DNA of 64,000 nucleotides from Ptiloglossa arizonensis (lineage: Eukaryota > Arthropoda > Insecta > Hymenoptera > Colletidae): contig NW_027479263.1 in assembly GCF_051014685.1 (NCBI RefSeq), positions 106,550 to 170,549 of the forward strand, read 5' to 3'. Within the stretch, counting starts at the first letter, position 1; every line of letters begins with the position of its first letter. The notes below the pieces were generated by a model, which was not told the DNA's origin, did not search any database, and saw only the letters and a list, made by a program, of their open reading frames with translations. The position numbers and the translations under genes are program-made. Shown piece by piece: positions 15,036 to 23,990 of this stretch.

Positions 15036-16454
15036 GCATAACGTATAACGCATAACGTATAACGTATAACGTGTAACGTATAACGTATGACGTATCACGT
15101 ATAAGGTATGACCTATAACGCTTAACGTGTAACGTATAACGTATAACGTATAACGTATAAAGTATAACGTATAACGTATAACGTATAACGTATAACGTAT
15201 AACGTATAACGTATAACGTATAACGTATAACGTATAACGTATAACGTATAACGTATAACGTATAACGTATAACGTATAACGTATAACATATAACGTATAA
15301 CGTATAACGTATAACGTATAACGTATAACGTCTAACGTATAATGTATAACGTATAACGTATAACGTATAACGTAAAACGTATAACGTATAACGTATAACG
15401 TATAACGTATAACGTATAACGTATAACGTATAACGTATAACGTATAACGTAAACGTATAACGTATAACGAATAACGTATAACGTATAACGTATAACGTAT
15501 AACGTATAACGTATAACGTATAACATATAACGTATAACGTATAACGTATAACGAATATCGTATAACGTATAACGTATAACGTATAACGTATAACGTATAA
15601 CGTATAACGTATAACGTATAACGTATAACGTATAACGTATACCGTATAACGTATAACGTATAACGTATAACGTATAAAGTATAACGTATAACGTATAACG
15701 TGTAACGTGTAACGTATATTCTATAACGCATAACGTATAGCGTATAACGTATAACGTAAACGTATAACGTATATCGTATAACGTATAACGTATAACGTAT
15801 AACGTATAACGAATAACGTATAACGTATAACGTACAACGTATGACGTATCACGTATAAGGTATGACCTATGACGCATAACGTATAGCGTATAACGCATAA
15901 CGTATAACGCATAACGTATAACGTATAACGTATAACGTATAACGTATAACGTATAACGTATAACGTATAACGTATAACGTATAACGTATAACGTATAACG
16001 TATAACGTATAACGTATAACGTATAACGTATAACGTATAACGTATAACGTATAACGTATAACGTATAACGTATAACGTATAACGTATAACGTATAACGTA
16101 TAACGTATAACGTATAACGTATAACGTATAACGTACAACGTACAACGTATAACGTACAACGTACAACGTACAACGTATAACGTACAACGTATAACGTATA
16201 ACGTATAACGTATAACGTATAACGTATAACGTATAACGTATAACGTATAACGTATAACGTATAACGTATAACGTATAACGTATAACGTATAACGTATAAC
16301 GTATAACGTATAACGTATAACGTATAACGTACAAGGTATCACGTATAACGTATATCCTATAACGCATAATGTATATCCTATAACGCATAACGTATAGCGT
16401 ATAACGCATAACGTATACCGTATAACGTATAACGTATAACGTATAACGTATAAC
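15036..16454 (+). repeat. Third, shorter higher-order copy (~1.43 kb)
   Basis: This segment repeats the preceding ~1.43 kb. CATAACG at 13596 matches 15036 (offset 1,440), while the TACAACG cluster at 14707 matches 16133 and the TACAAGG marker at 14904 matches 16330 (offset 1,426). The change of 14 bp between offsets equals two heptamers gained or lost inside an otherwise pure run. The match ends near 16454, where the CATAACG spacing diverges. Together with the two 2,314-bp copies, this makes 10.2-16.45 kb a nested higher-order repeat region. Confidence 0.78.
15086..15134 (+). repeat. Marker block B, representative empty target site (7 variant heptamers)
   Basis: Block B runs TATGACG, TATCACG, TATAAGG, TATGACC, a TATAACG-type unit, a CATAACG-type unit and TGTAACG. 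It recurs dozens of times. Sub-variants differ after TATGACC: TATAACG-CATAACG-TGTAACG (for example 3869, 10390), TATGACG-CATAACG-TATAGCG (for example 4697, 7306), a CTTAACG form (11364, 13678, 15118, 18980), an ACCAATGACG form (20631, 25711, 29539) and a TATAGCGC form (33635, 38161, 52602). This copy is the best empty equivalent of the retrotransposon site. The bases GGTATGACCTAT at 15105-15116 are followed by the same AACGCTTAACGTGTAACG seen downstream of the insertion at 18981. Confidence 0.88.
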
Positions 16455-17768
16455 GCATAACGTATAACGTATACCGTATAACGTATAACGTATAACGCAT
16501 AACGTATAACGTATAACGTATAACGCATAACGTATAACGTATAACGAATAACGTATAACGTATAACGTATAACGTATAACGTATAACGTATAACGTATAA
16601 CGTATAACGTATAACGTATAACGTATAACGCATAACGTATAACGCATAACGTATAACGTATAACGTGTAACGTATAACGTATGACGTATCACGTATAAGG
16701 TATGACCTATAACGCATAACGTGTAACGTATAACGTATAACGTATAACGTATAACGTATAACGTATAACGTATAACGTATAACGTATAACGTATAACGAA
16801 TAACGTATAACGTATAACGTATAACGTATAACGTATAACGTATAACGTATAACGTATAACGTATAACGTATAACGTATAACGTATAACGTATAACGCATA
16901 ACGTATAACGCATAACGTATAACGTATAACGTATAACGTATAACGTATAACGTATAACGTAAACGTATAACGTATATCGTATAACGTATAACGTATAACG
17001 TATAACGTATAACGAATAACGTATAACGTATAACGTATAACGTATGACGTATCACGTATAAGGTATGACCTATGACGCATAACGTATAGCGTATAACGCA
17101 TAACGTATAACGTATAACGTATAACGTATAACGTATAACGTATAACTTATAACGTATACCGTATAACGTATAACGTATAACGTATAACGTATAACGTATA
17201 ACGTATAACGTATAACGTATAACGTATAACGTATAACGTATAACGTATAACGTATAACGTATAACGTATAGCGTATAACGTATAACGTATAACGTATAAC
17301 GTATAACGTATAACGTATAACGTATAACGTATAACGTATAACGTATAACGTATAACGTATAACGTATAACGTATAACGTACAACGTATAACGTACAAGGT
17401 ATCACGTATAACGTATATCCTATAACGCATAATGTATATCCTATAACGCATAACGTATAGCGTATAACGCATAACGTATACCGTATAACGTATAACGTAT
17501 TACGTATAACGTATAACGTATATCCTATAACGCATAACGTATAACGTATAACGTATATCGTATAACGTATAACGTTTAACGCATAACGTACAACGTATAA
17601 CGTATAACGTATAACGAATAACGTATAACGTATAACGTATAACGTATAACGTATAACGTATAACGTATAACGTATAACGTATAACGTATAACGTATAACG
17701 CATAACGTATAACGCATAACGTATAACGTATAACGTGTAACGTATAACGTATGACGTATCACGTATAA

Positions 17769-17780
17769 GGTATGACCTAT
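17769..17780 (+). other. 5' target-site duplication of the R1-clade insertion
   Basis: GGTATGACCTAT lies immediately before the first non-satellite base. The same twelve bases follow the poly(A) tail at 18969-18980. The two preceding A residues (17767-17768) could extend the duplication to 14 bp, but on the 3' side they cannot be told from the tail. The motif is the junction of two variant units in marker block B. A direct duplication of this size is the footprint of target-primed reverse transcription with staggered nicks. Confidence 0.93.
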
Positions 17781-18377
17781 GCGCATGCGGCTTTCTACGA
17801 GGGCCGCATGCGCGCCCGCGAGGATGGGGTGGTCCTGCCGGGCTGCGAGGTGGAGGCCCTGAGGCGCCAGGCCCGGGAGTCCATGCTGCAGCTTTGGCAG
17901 CAGCGGCTGGCCGAGCCGTTGTTCGGCCAGAGGACTGTCCGGGCTATCCGGCCGGTCCTGTTTGAGTGGCTGGGTAGGCGCTTCGGCTCACTCACCTACC
18001 GGTTGGTGCAGGTGCTGTCCGGGCACGGATGCTTCGGTCAGTACCTGTGCCGGATCGGTGTGGAAGAGGCGGCGCGCTGCTGGCACTGTCCAGCGGACGA
18101 GGACACGGCGCAACACACCCTCGAGGTGTGTCCGGCCTGGGGGGTGGAGCGCCGTGTCCTCACGGCCGTGATTGGGGCGGACCTATCGCTGCCGGGCGTG
18201 GTACAGGCCATGCTCGGCAGCGAGACGAAGTGGCGGGCCGTGGCCTCCTTCTGCGAGGAGGTATACTCGCGGAAGGAGGCCGCGAGCCGCATTCGCGAGA
18301 GCGGGAGACCGCGAGCGAGGCCTAGTCCGAGGCCGGGGGCGGGTGGGCCTCCGGAAGGGCTGGGGAGGCCACCCTGA
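17781..18377 (+). CDS. C-terminal fragment of R1-clade reverse-transcriptase ORF2 (5'-truncated)
   Basis: The frame stays open from the island's first base to TGA at 18375-18377. An ATG at 17772 lies in the upstream satellite and adds three chance codons (M-T-Y), giving 201 residues; it is not a genuine start. Numbering from that ATG, residues 42-80 carry the thumb/C-terminal motif WQQRL, then AIRPVLFEWLGRR and a LTYRLVQVLSGHGCFG segment at 74-89. A CCHC zinc finger follows, with ligands C103, C106, H115 and C120 (spacing CX2CX8HX4C), and CPAW at 120-123. The tail after about residue 175 is rich in R, P and G. In R1-type proteins this region lies C-terminal to the reverse transcriptase and is thought to bind nucleic acid. 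The intact protein would exceed 1,000 residues, so endonuclease and polymerase are missing. The second finger residue pair is CWHC, where many relatives have CHHC; all zinc ligands are kept. There are no internal stops or frameshifts, so the insertion may be fairly young. Strong GC bias differs from the surrounding satellite. Confidence 0.9.
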   Translation, partial: AHAAFYEGRMRAREDGVVLPGCEVEALRRQARESMLQLWQQRLAEPLFGQRTVRAIRPVLFEWLGRRFGSLTYRLVQVLSGHGCFGQYLCRIGVEEAARCWHCPADEDTAQHTLEVCPAWGVERRVLTAVIGADLSLPGVVQAMLGSETKWRAVASFCEEVYSRKEAASRIRESGRPRARPSPRPGAGGPPEGLGRPP

Positions 18378-18580
18378 GAGCGGCGGGCGGGGGTGCGTAG
18401 CCCTTGAGGCTCGTGCCACCGCCCGTCGTCTGAGGGGTGGGAGGAATAAGGGACGGCGACGCTCTCGAGGGCGGAGAGGCCAGAGCCGCCCTCGGGAGCG
18501 TACGAGCCGGGGTGCGGCCGCGCCGACGGCACGGTCCCAGGGCCGTGCCTCCGGCGCGGCTATGGGGGCCGTGGGCGGTC

Positions 18581-18597
18581 GCGAGTGTGGGACTCGC
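18581..18597 (+). other. 3' UTR hairpin 1 (6-bp stem)
   Basis: GCGAGT at 18581-18586 pairs with ACTCGC at 18592-18597 around a 5-base loop. It is directly followed by a GGCCGCCC/GGGCGGCC inverted repeat (18598-18605 and 18608-18615), whose two-base gap would need opening of the innermost pair. Short, so weaker than the others. Confidence 0.5.
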
Positions 18598-18626
18598 GGC
18601 CGCCCTCGGGCGGCCCCCGGGAGTGG

Positions 18627-18659
18627 GACGTCGGAGCAGTGTGGCCCTGCTCCGACGTC
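18627..18659 (+). other. 3' UTR hairpin 2 (13-bp perfect stem)
   Basis: GACGTCGGAGCAG at 18627-18639 is the exact reverse complement of CTGCTCCGACGTC at 18647-18659, with a 7-base loop (TGTGGCC). A perfect 13-bp GC-rich stem is unlikely by chance and would form a stable RNA hairpin. Confidence 0.8.
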
Positions 18660-18685
18660 GGGCGCCAGAGCGCCGAGGAGAAAAC

Positions 18686-18720
18686 AGGGAAGGGAGGGTG
18701 AAGTACCCCCTCCCTTCCCT
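18686..18720 (+). other. 3' UTR hairpin 3 (13-bp purine/pyrimidine stem)
   Basis: AGGGAAGGGAGGG at 18686-18698 pairs perfectly with CCCTCCCTTCCCT at 18708-18720 around a 9-base loop. One arm is pure purine and the other pure pyrimidine, so the DNA could also form a triplex-type structure. The first strand contains several G-triplets. Confidence 0.8.
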
Positions 18721-18754
18721 GGAACGGGAGGACACGGGCGCGAGAGCCCTGCAC

Positions 18755-18801
18755 GGGGGAGCACCTGATGTTATGATGTCTTCGGTCCCAGGTGCTCCCC
18801 C
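18755..18801 (+). other. 3' UTR hairpin 4 (12-bp stem)
   Basis: GGGGGAGCACCT at 18755-18766 pairs perfectly with AGGTGCTCCCCC at 18790-18801. The loop is 23 bases. Three more pairs (GCA at 18751-18753 with TGC at 18802-18804) can form beyond a one-base bulge. Confidence 0.78.
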
Positions 18802-18847
18802 TGCATAGTGCGAGGATGGCCACCGTGGTGGGTTTTAGTGGGTAGGT

Positions 18848-18880
18848 CCCGCGCCCGATGGGTTTCCTTCCGGGCGCGGG
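18848..18880 (+). other. 3' UTR hairpin 5 (10-bp stem)
   Basis: CCCGCGCCCG at 18848-18857 pairs perfectly with CGGGCGCGGG at 18871-18880 around a 13-base loop. It is the penultimate stem before the tail. Confidence 0.75.
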
Positions 18881-18892
18881 GAATCCCACACT

Positions 18893-18921
18893 CCCCCCGC
18901 CCCTCCCCAGGCGGCGGGGGG
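18893..18921 (+). other. 3' UTR hairpin 6 (9-bp stem) close to the tail
   Basis: CCCCCCGCC at 18893-18901 pairs with GGCGGGGGG at 18913-18921 around an 11-base loop. It lies ~30 bases before the poly(A) start, a suitable place for recognition by the element's reverse transcriptase, though that is inference. Confidence 0.65.
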
Positions 18922-18946
18922 GTCTTTCGAAGATTTCCCCCACGTT

Positions 18947-18968
18947 AATAAAAAAAAAAAAAAAAAAA
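18947..18968 (+). other. AATAAA and 19-A poly(A) tail of the element
   Basis: AATAAA at 18947-18952 runs straight into 19 consecutive A residues (18950-18968), then the satellite duplication GGTATGACCTAT. The signal overlaps the tail instead of preceding it by 10-30 bases, so it may be coincidence or a minimal 3' terminus. The tail marks this copy as made from polyadenylated RNA or by A-slippage during target-primed synthesis. Confidence 0.85.
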
Positions 18969-18980
18969 GGTATGACCTAT
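18969..18980 (+). other. 3' target-site duplication of the R1-clade insertion
   Basis: GGTATGACCTAT repeats 17769-17780 exactly. The satellite then continues AACGCTTAACGTGTAACG, as in the unoccupied block B at 15105 onward. Removing the island plus one copy of the duplication restores an ordinary block B, so nothing was deleted on insertion. Confidence 0.93.
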
Positions 18981-20451
18981 AACGCTTAACGTGTAACGTA
19001 TAACGTATAACGTATAACGTATAAAGTATAACGTATAACGTATAACGTATAACGTATAACGTATAACGTATAACGTATAACGTATAACGTATAACGTATA
19101 ACGTATAACGTATAACGTATAACGTATAACGTATAACGTATAACATATAACGTATAACGTATAAAGTATAACGTATAACGTATAACGTATAACGTATAAC
19201 GTATAACGTATAAAGTATAACGTATAACGTATAACGTGTAACGTGTAACGTATATCCTATAACGCATAACGTATAGCGTATAACGTATAACGTAAACGTA
19301 TAACGTATATCGTATAACGTATAACGTATAACGTATAACGTATAACGTATAACGAATAACGTATAACGTATAACGTACAACGTATGACGTATCACGTATA
19401 AGGTATGACCTATGACGCATAACGTATAGCGTATAACGCATAACGTATAACGTATAACGTATAACGTATAACGTATAACGTATAACGTATAACGTATAAC
19501 GTATAACGTATAACGTATAACGTATAACGTATAACGTATAACGTATAACGTATAACGTATAACGTATAACGTATAACGTATAACGTATAACGTATAACGT
19601 ATAACGTATAACGTATAACGTATAACGTATAACGTATAACGTATAACGTATAACGTATAACGTATAACGTATAACGTATAACGTATAACGTATAACGTAT
19701 AACGTATAACGTATAACGTATAACGTATAACGTATAACGTATAACGTATAACGTATAACGTATAACATATAACGTATAACGTATAAAGTATAACGTATAA
19801 CGTATAACGTATAACGTATAACGTATAACGTATAAAGTATAACGTATAACGTATAACGTATAACGTGTAACGTATATCCTATATCGCATAACGTATAGCG
19901 TATAACGTATAACGTAAACGTATAACGTATATCGTATAACGTATAACGTATAACGTATAACGTATAACGTATAACGTATAACGTATAACGTATAACGTAT
20001 AACGTATAACGTATAACGTATAACGTATAACGTATAACGTATAACGTATAACGTATAACGTATAACGTATAACGTATAACGTATAACGTATAACGCATAA
20101 CGTATAACGTATAACGAATAACGTATAACGTATAACGCATAACGTATAACGTATAACGTATAACGTATAACGTATAACGTATAACGTATAACGTATAACG
20201 CATAACGTATAACGCATAACGTATAACGTATAACGTATAACGTATAACGTATAACGTATAACGTATAACGTATAACGTATAACGTATAACGTATAACGTA
20301 TAACGTATAACGTATAACGTATAACGTATAACGTATAACGTATAACGCATAACGTATAACGTATAACGAATAACGTATAACGTATAACGCATAACGTATA
20401 ACGTATAACGTATAACGTATAACGTATAACGTATAACGTATAACGTATAAC

Positions 20452-21340
20452 GCATAACGTATAACGCATAACGTATAACGTATAACGTATAACGTATAAC
20501 GTATAACGTATAACGTATAACGTAAACGTATAACGTATATCGTATAACGTATAACGTATAACGTATAACGTATAACGAATAACGTATAACGTATAACGTA
20601 TAACGTATGACGTATCACGTATAAGGTATGACCAATGACGCATAACGTATAGCGTATAACGCATAACGTATAACGTATAACGTATAACGTATAACGTATA
20701 ACGTATAACGTATAACGTATAACGTATAACGTATAACGTATAACGTATAACGTATAACGTATAACGTATAACGTATAACGTATAACGTATAACGTATAAC
20801 GTATAACGTATAACGTATAACGTATAACGTATAACGTATAACGTATAACGTATAACGTATAACGTATAACGTATAACGTATAACGTATAACGTATAACGT
20901 ATAACGTATAACGTATAACGTATAACGTATAACGTATAACGTATAACGTATAACGTATAACGTATAACGTATAACGTATAACGTATAACGTATAACGTAT
21001 AACGTATAACGTATAACGTATAACGTATAACGTATAACGTATAACGTATAACGTATAACGTATAACGTATAACGTATAACGTATAACGTATAACGTATAA
21101 CGTATAACGTATAACGTATAACGTATAACGTATAACGTATAACGTATAACGTATAACGTATAACGTATAACGTACAACGTATAACGTACAAGGTATCACG
21201 TATAACGTATATCCTATAACGCATAATGTATATCCTATAACGCATAACGTATAGCGTATGACGCATAACGTATACCGTATAACGTATAACGTATAACGTA
21301 TAACGTATAACGCATAACGTATAACGTATACCGTATAACG
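20452..21340 (+). repeat. Duplicated block containing the longest pure heptamer run
   Basis: It contains a 6-bp unit (20523), the rare block-B form ACCAATGACG (20631), then a run of unvaried TAACGTA units at 20664-21172 (about 72 units), block A, and the rare TATAGCG-TATGACG pair near 21252. The same series occurs at 29367-30240, offset 8,908 bp before the pure run and 8,901 bp after it, a difference of exactly one heptamer. This is strong evidence of copying as one block. Confidence 0.82.
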
Positions 21341-21870
21341 TATAACGTCAAACGTATAACGTATAACGTATAACGTATAACGTATAACGTGTAACGTATA
21401 ACGTATGACGTATCACGTATAAGGTATGACCTATAACGCATAACGTGTAACGTATAACGTATAACGTATAACGTATAACGTATAACGTATAACGTATAAC
21501 GTATAACGTATAACGTATAACGTATAACGTATAACGTATAACGTATAACGTATAACGTATAACGTATAACGTATAACGTATAACGTATAACGTATAACGT
21601 ATCACGTATAACGTATAACATATAACGTATAACGTATAACGTATAACGAATAACGTATAACGTATAACGTATAATGTCTAACGTATAATGTATAACGTAT
21701 AACGTATAACGTATAACGTAAAACGTATAACGTATAACGTATAACGTATAACGTATAACGTATAACGTATAACGTATAACGTATAACGTAAACGTATAAC
21801 GTATATCGTATAACGTATAACGTATAACGTATAACGTATAACGAATAACGTATAACGTATAACGTATAAC

Positions 21871-23990
21871 GTATGCATTATCACGTATAAGGTATGACCT
21901 ATGACGCATAACGTATAGCGTATAACGCATAACGTATAACGTATAACGTATAACGTATAACGTATAACGTATAACGTGTAACGTATAACGTATAACGTGT
22001 AACGTATAACGTGTAACGTATAACGTGTAACGTATAACGTGTAACGTATAACGTGTAACGTATAACGTATAACGTATAACGTATAACGTATAACGTATAA
22101 CGTATAACGTATAACGTATAACGTATAACGTATAACGTATAACGTATAACGTATAACGTATAACGTATAACGTATAACGTATAACGTATAACGTATAACG
22201 TATAACGTATAACGTATAACGTATAACGTATAACGTATAACGTATAACGTATAACGTACAACGTACAACGTATAACGTATAACGTACAACGTATAACGTA
22301 TAACGTATAACGTATAACGTATAACGTATAACGTATAACGTATAACGTATAACGTATAACGTATAACGTATAACGTATAACGTATAACGTATAACGTATA
22401 ACGTATAACGTATAACGTATAACGTATAACGTATAACGTATAACGTATAACGTATAACGTATAACGTATAACGTATAACGTATAACGTATAACGTACAAG
22501 GTATCACGTATAACGTATATCCTATAACGCATAATGTATATCCTATAACGCATAACGTATAGCGTATAACGCATAACGTATACCGTATAACGTATAACGT
22601 ATAACGTATAACGTATAACGCATAACGTATAACGTATACCGTATAACGTATAACGTATAACGCATAACGTATAACGTATAACGTATAACGCATAACGTAT
22701 AACGTATAACGAATAACGTATAACGTATAACGTATAACGTATAACGTATAACGTATAACGTATAACGTATAACGTATAACGTATAACGTATAACGCATAA
22801 CGTATAACGCATAACGTATAACGTATAACGTGTAACGTATAACGTATGACGTATCACGTATAAGGTATGACCTATAACGCATAACGTGTAACGTATAACG
22901 TATAACGTATAACGTATAACGTATAACGTATAACGTATAACGTATAACGTATAACGTATAACGAATAACGTATAACGTATAACGTATAACGTATGCATTA
23001 TCACGTATAAGGTATGACCTATGACGCATAACGTATAGCGTATAACGCATAACGTATAACGTATAACGTATAACGTATAACGTATAACGCATAACGTATA
23101 ACGTATAACGTATAACGTATAACGTATAACGTATAACGTGTAACGTATAACGTATAACGTGTAACGTATAACGTGTAACGTATAACGTGTAACGTATAAC
23201 GTGTAACGTATAACGTGTAACGTATAACGTATAACGTATAACGTATAACGTATAACGTATAACGTATAACGTATAACGTATAACGTATAACGTATAACGT
23301 ATAACGTATAACGTATAACGTATAACGTATAACGTATAACGTATAACGTATAACGTATAACGTATAACGTATAACGTATAACGTATAACGTATAACGTAT
23401 AACGTATAACGTATAACGTATAACGTATAACGTATAACGTACAACGTACAACGTATAACGTATAACGTACAACGTATAACGTATAACGTATAACGTATAA
23501 CGTATAACGTATAACGTATAACGTATAACGTATAACGTATAACGTATAACGTATAACGTATAACGTATAACGTATAACGTATAACGTATAACGTATAACG
23601 TATAACGTATAACGTATAACGTATAACGTATAACGTATAACGTATAACGTATAACGTATAACGTATAACGTACAAGGTATCACGTATAACGTATATCCTA
23701 TAACGCATAATGTATATCCTATAACGCATAACGTATAGCGTATAGCGCATAACGTATACCGTATAACGTATAACGTATAACGTATAACGTATAACGCATA
23801 ACGTATAACGTATACCGTATAACGTATAACGTATAACGCATAACGTATAACGTATAACGTATAACGCATAACGTATAACGTATAACGAATAACGTATAAC
23901 GTATAACGTATAACGTATAACGTATAACGTATAACGTATAACGTATAACGTATAACGTATAACGTATAACGCATAACGTATAACGCATAA
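21871..23990 (+). repeat. Tandem ~1.1-1.2 kb higher-order copies marked by GTATGCATTATCACG
   Basis: The rare variant GTATGCATTATCACG, replacing the usual TATGACG-TATCACG of block B, occurs at 21871, 22991 and 26238, plus a close relative (GACATTATCACG) near 30392. Each is followed by block B and then a ladder of alternating TGTAACG and TATAACG units. The first two copies lie 1,120 bp apart, and their downstream block A copies lie 1,176 bp apart, a difference of eight heptamers. Confidence 0.78.

Larger units (their letters stand above)
1..17780 (+). repeat. Heptanucleotide satellite array, TAACGTA orientation (left segment)
   Basis: The whole stretch is built of the 7-bp unit TAACGTA repeated head to tail, with isolated point variants and very few length changes. 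Common variant units differ at one base: CATAACG, GAATAACG, TACAACG, TATAGCG, TATGACG, TGTAACG, TATACCG and TATATCG. A 6-bp unit (read as CGTAAACG) recurs, for example near 587, 3041, 4987, 7199, 10833, 11999 and 14316. Every unit has one CpG inside an ACGT tetramer. No gene, RNA or transposon is visible here. The minus strand is open in all three phases for hundreds of codons only because the unit has no stop on that strand. The array ends at the first base of the retrotransposon. Satellite identity is certain; chromosomal location is inference. Confidence 0.97.
18378..18949 (+). other. Structured 3' UTR of the R1-clade element
   Basis: This is non-coding sequence between the ORF stop and the poly(A) tail. 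It is GC-rich and contains a series of perfect inverted repeats, listed separately, concentrated in 18581-18921. Open frames seen here on both strands have no recognisable domain and are by-products of GC richness. In R2 and in SART-type elements the 3' UTR RNA is recognised by the element's own reverse transcriptase before target-primed synthesis. A similar role here is inference. Confidence 0.8.
17781..18968 (+). mobile_element. 5'-truncated non-LTR retrotransposon, R1 clade
   Basis: This 1,188-bp GC-rich island is sharply bounded by AT-rich satellite on both sides. It holds, in order, the C-terminal part of a reverse-transcriptase polyprotein, a stop codon (18375-18377), a ~570-bp GC-rich 3' UTR, an AATAAA and a 19-A tail, and it is flanked by a 12-bp target-site duplication. 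There is no 5' UTR, ORF1, endonuclease or catalytic reverse-transcriptase domain, so the copy is truncated at its 5' end, as is usual for incomplete reverse transcription, and cannot move by itself. Assignment to the R1 clade (R1, TRAS, SART, Waldo relatives) rests on the conserved C-terminal block with a GHGCFG motif, the CCHC finger and the CPAW motif. The exact family cannot be fixed without a database comparison. Confidence 0.93.

Noticed and set aside
17772..17780. ATG at 17772 as a genuine start for the retrotransposon frame
   Set aside because: These three codons belong to the satellite target duplication; fusion to the element frame is chance. The real start of the polyprotein was lost by 5' truncation.
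1..17780. CRISPR array or other repeat-spacer system
   Set aside because: Marker blocks recur at irregular spacing, and the intervening sequence is the same heptamer, not unique spacers; no cas-like gene is present.
18686..18698. Transcription terminator or G-quadruplex as the main role of the purine-rich arm
   Set aside because: The arm has a perfect complementary arm 9 bases downstream, so a hairpin in the element's RNA is the simpler reading; only three G-triplets lie together.
18172..18943. Overlapping open frames on both strands in the island downstream of and overlapping the ORF end (for example 18172-18768 plus, 18183-18764 minus)
   Set aside because: They are low-complexity R/G/P-rich translations typical of GC-rich DNA, overlap each other, and show no domain; the region is better explained as the 3' UTR.
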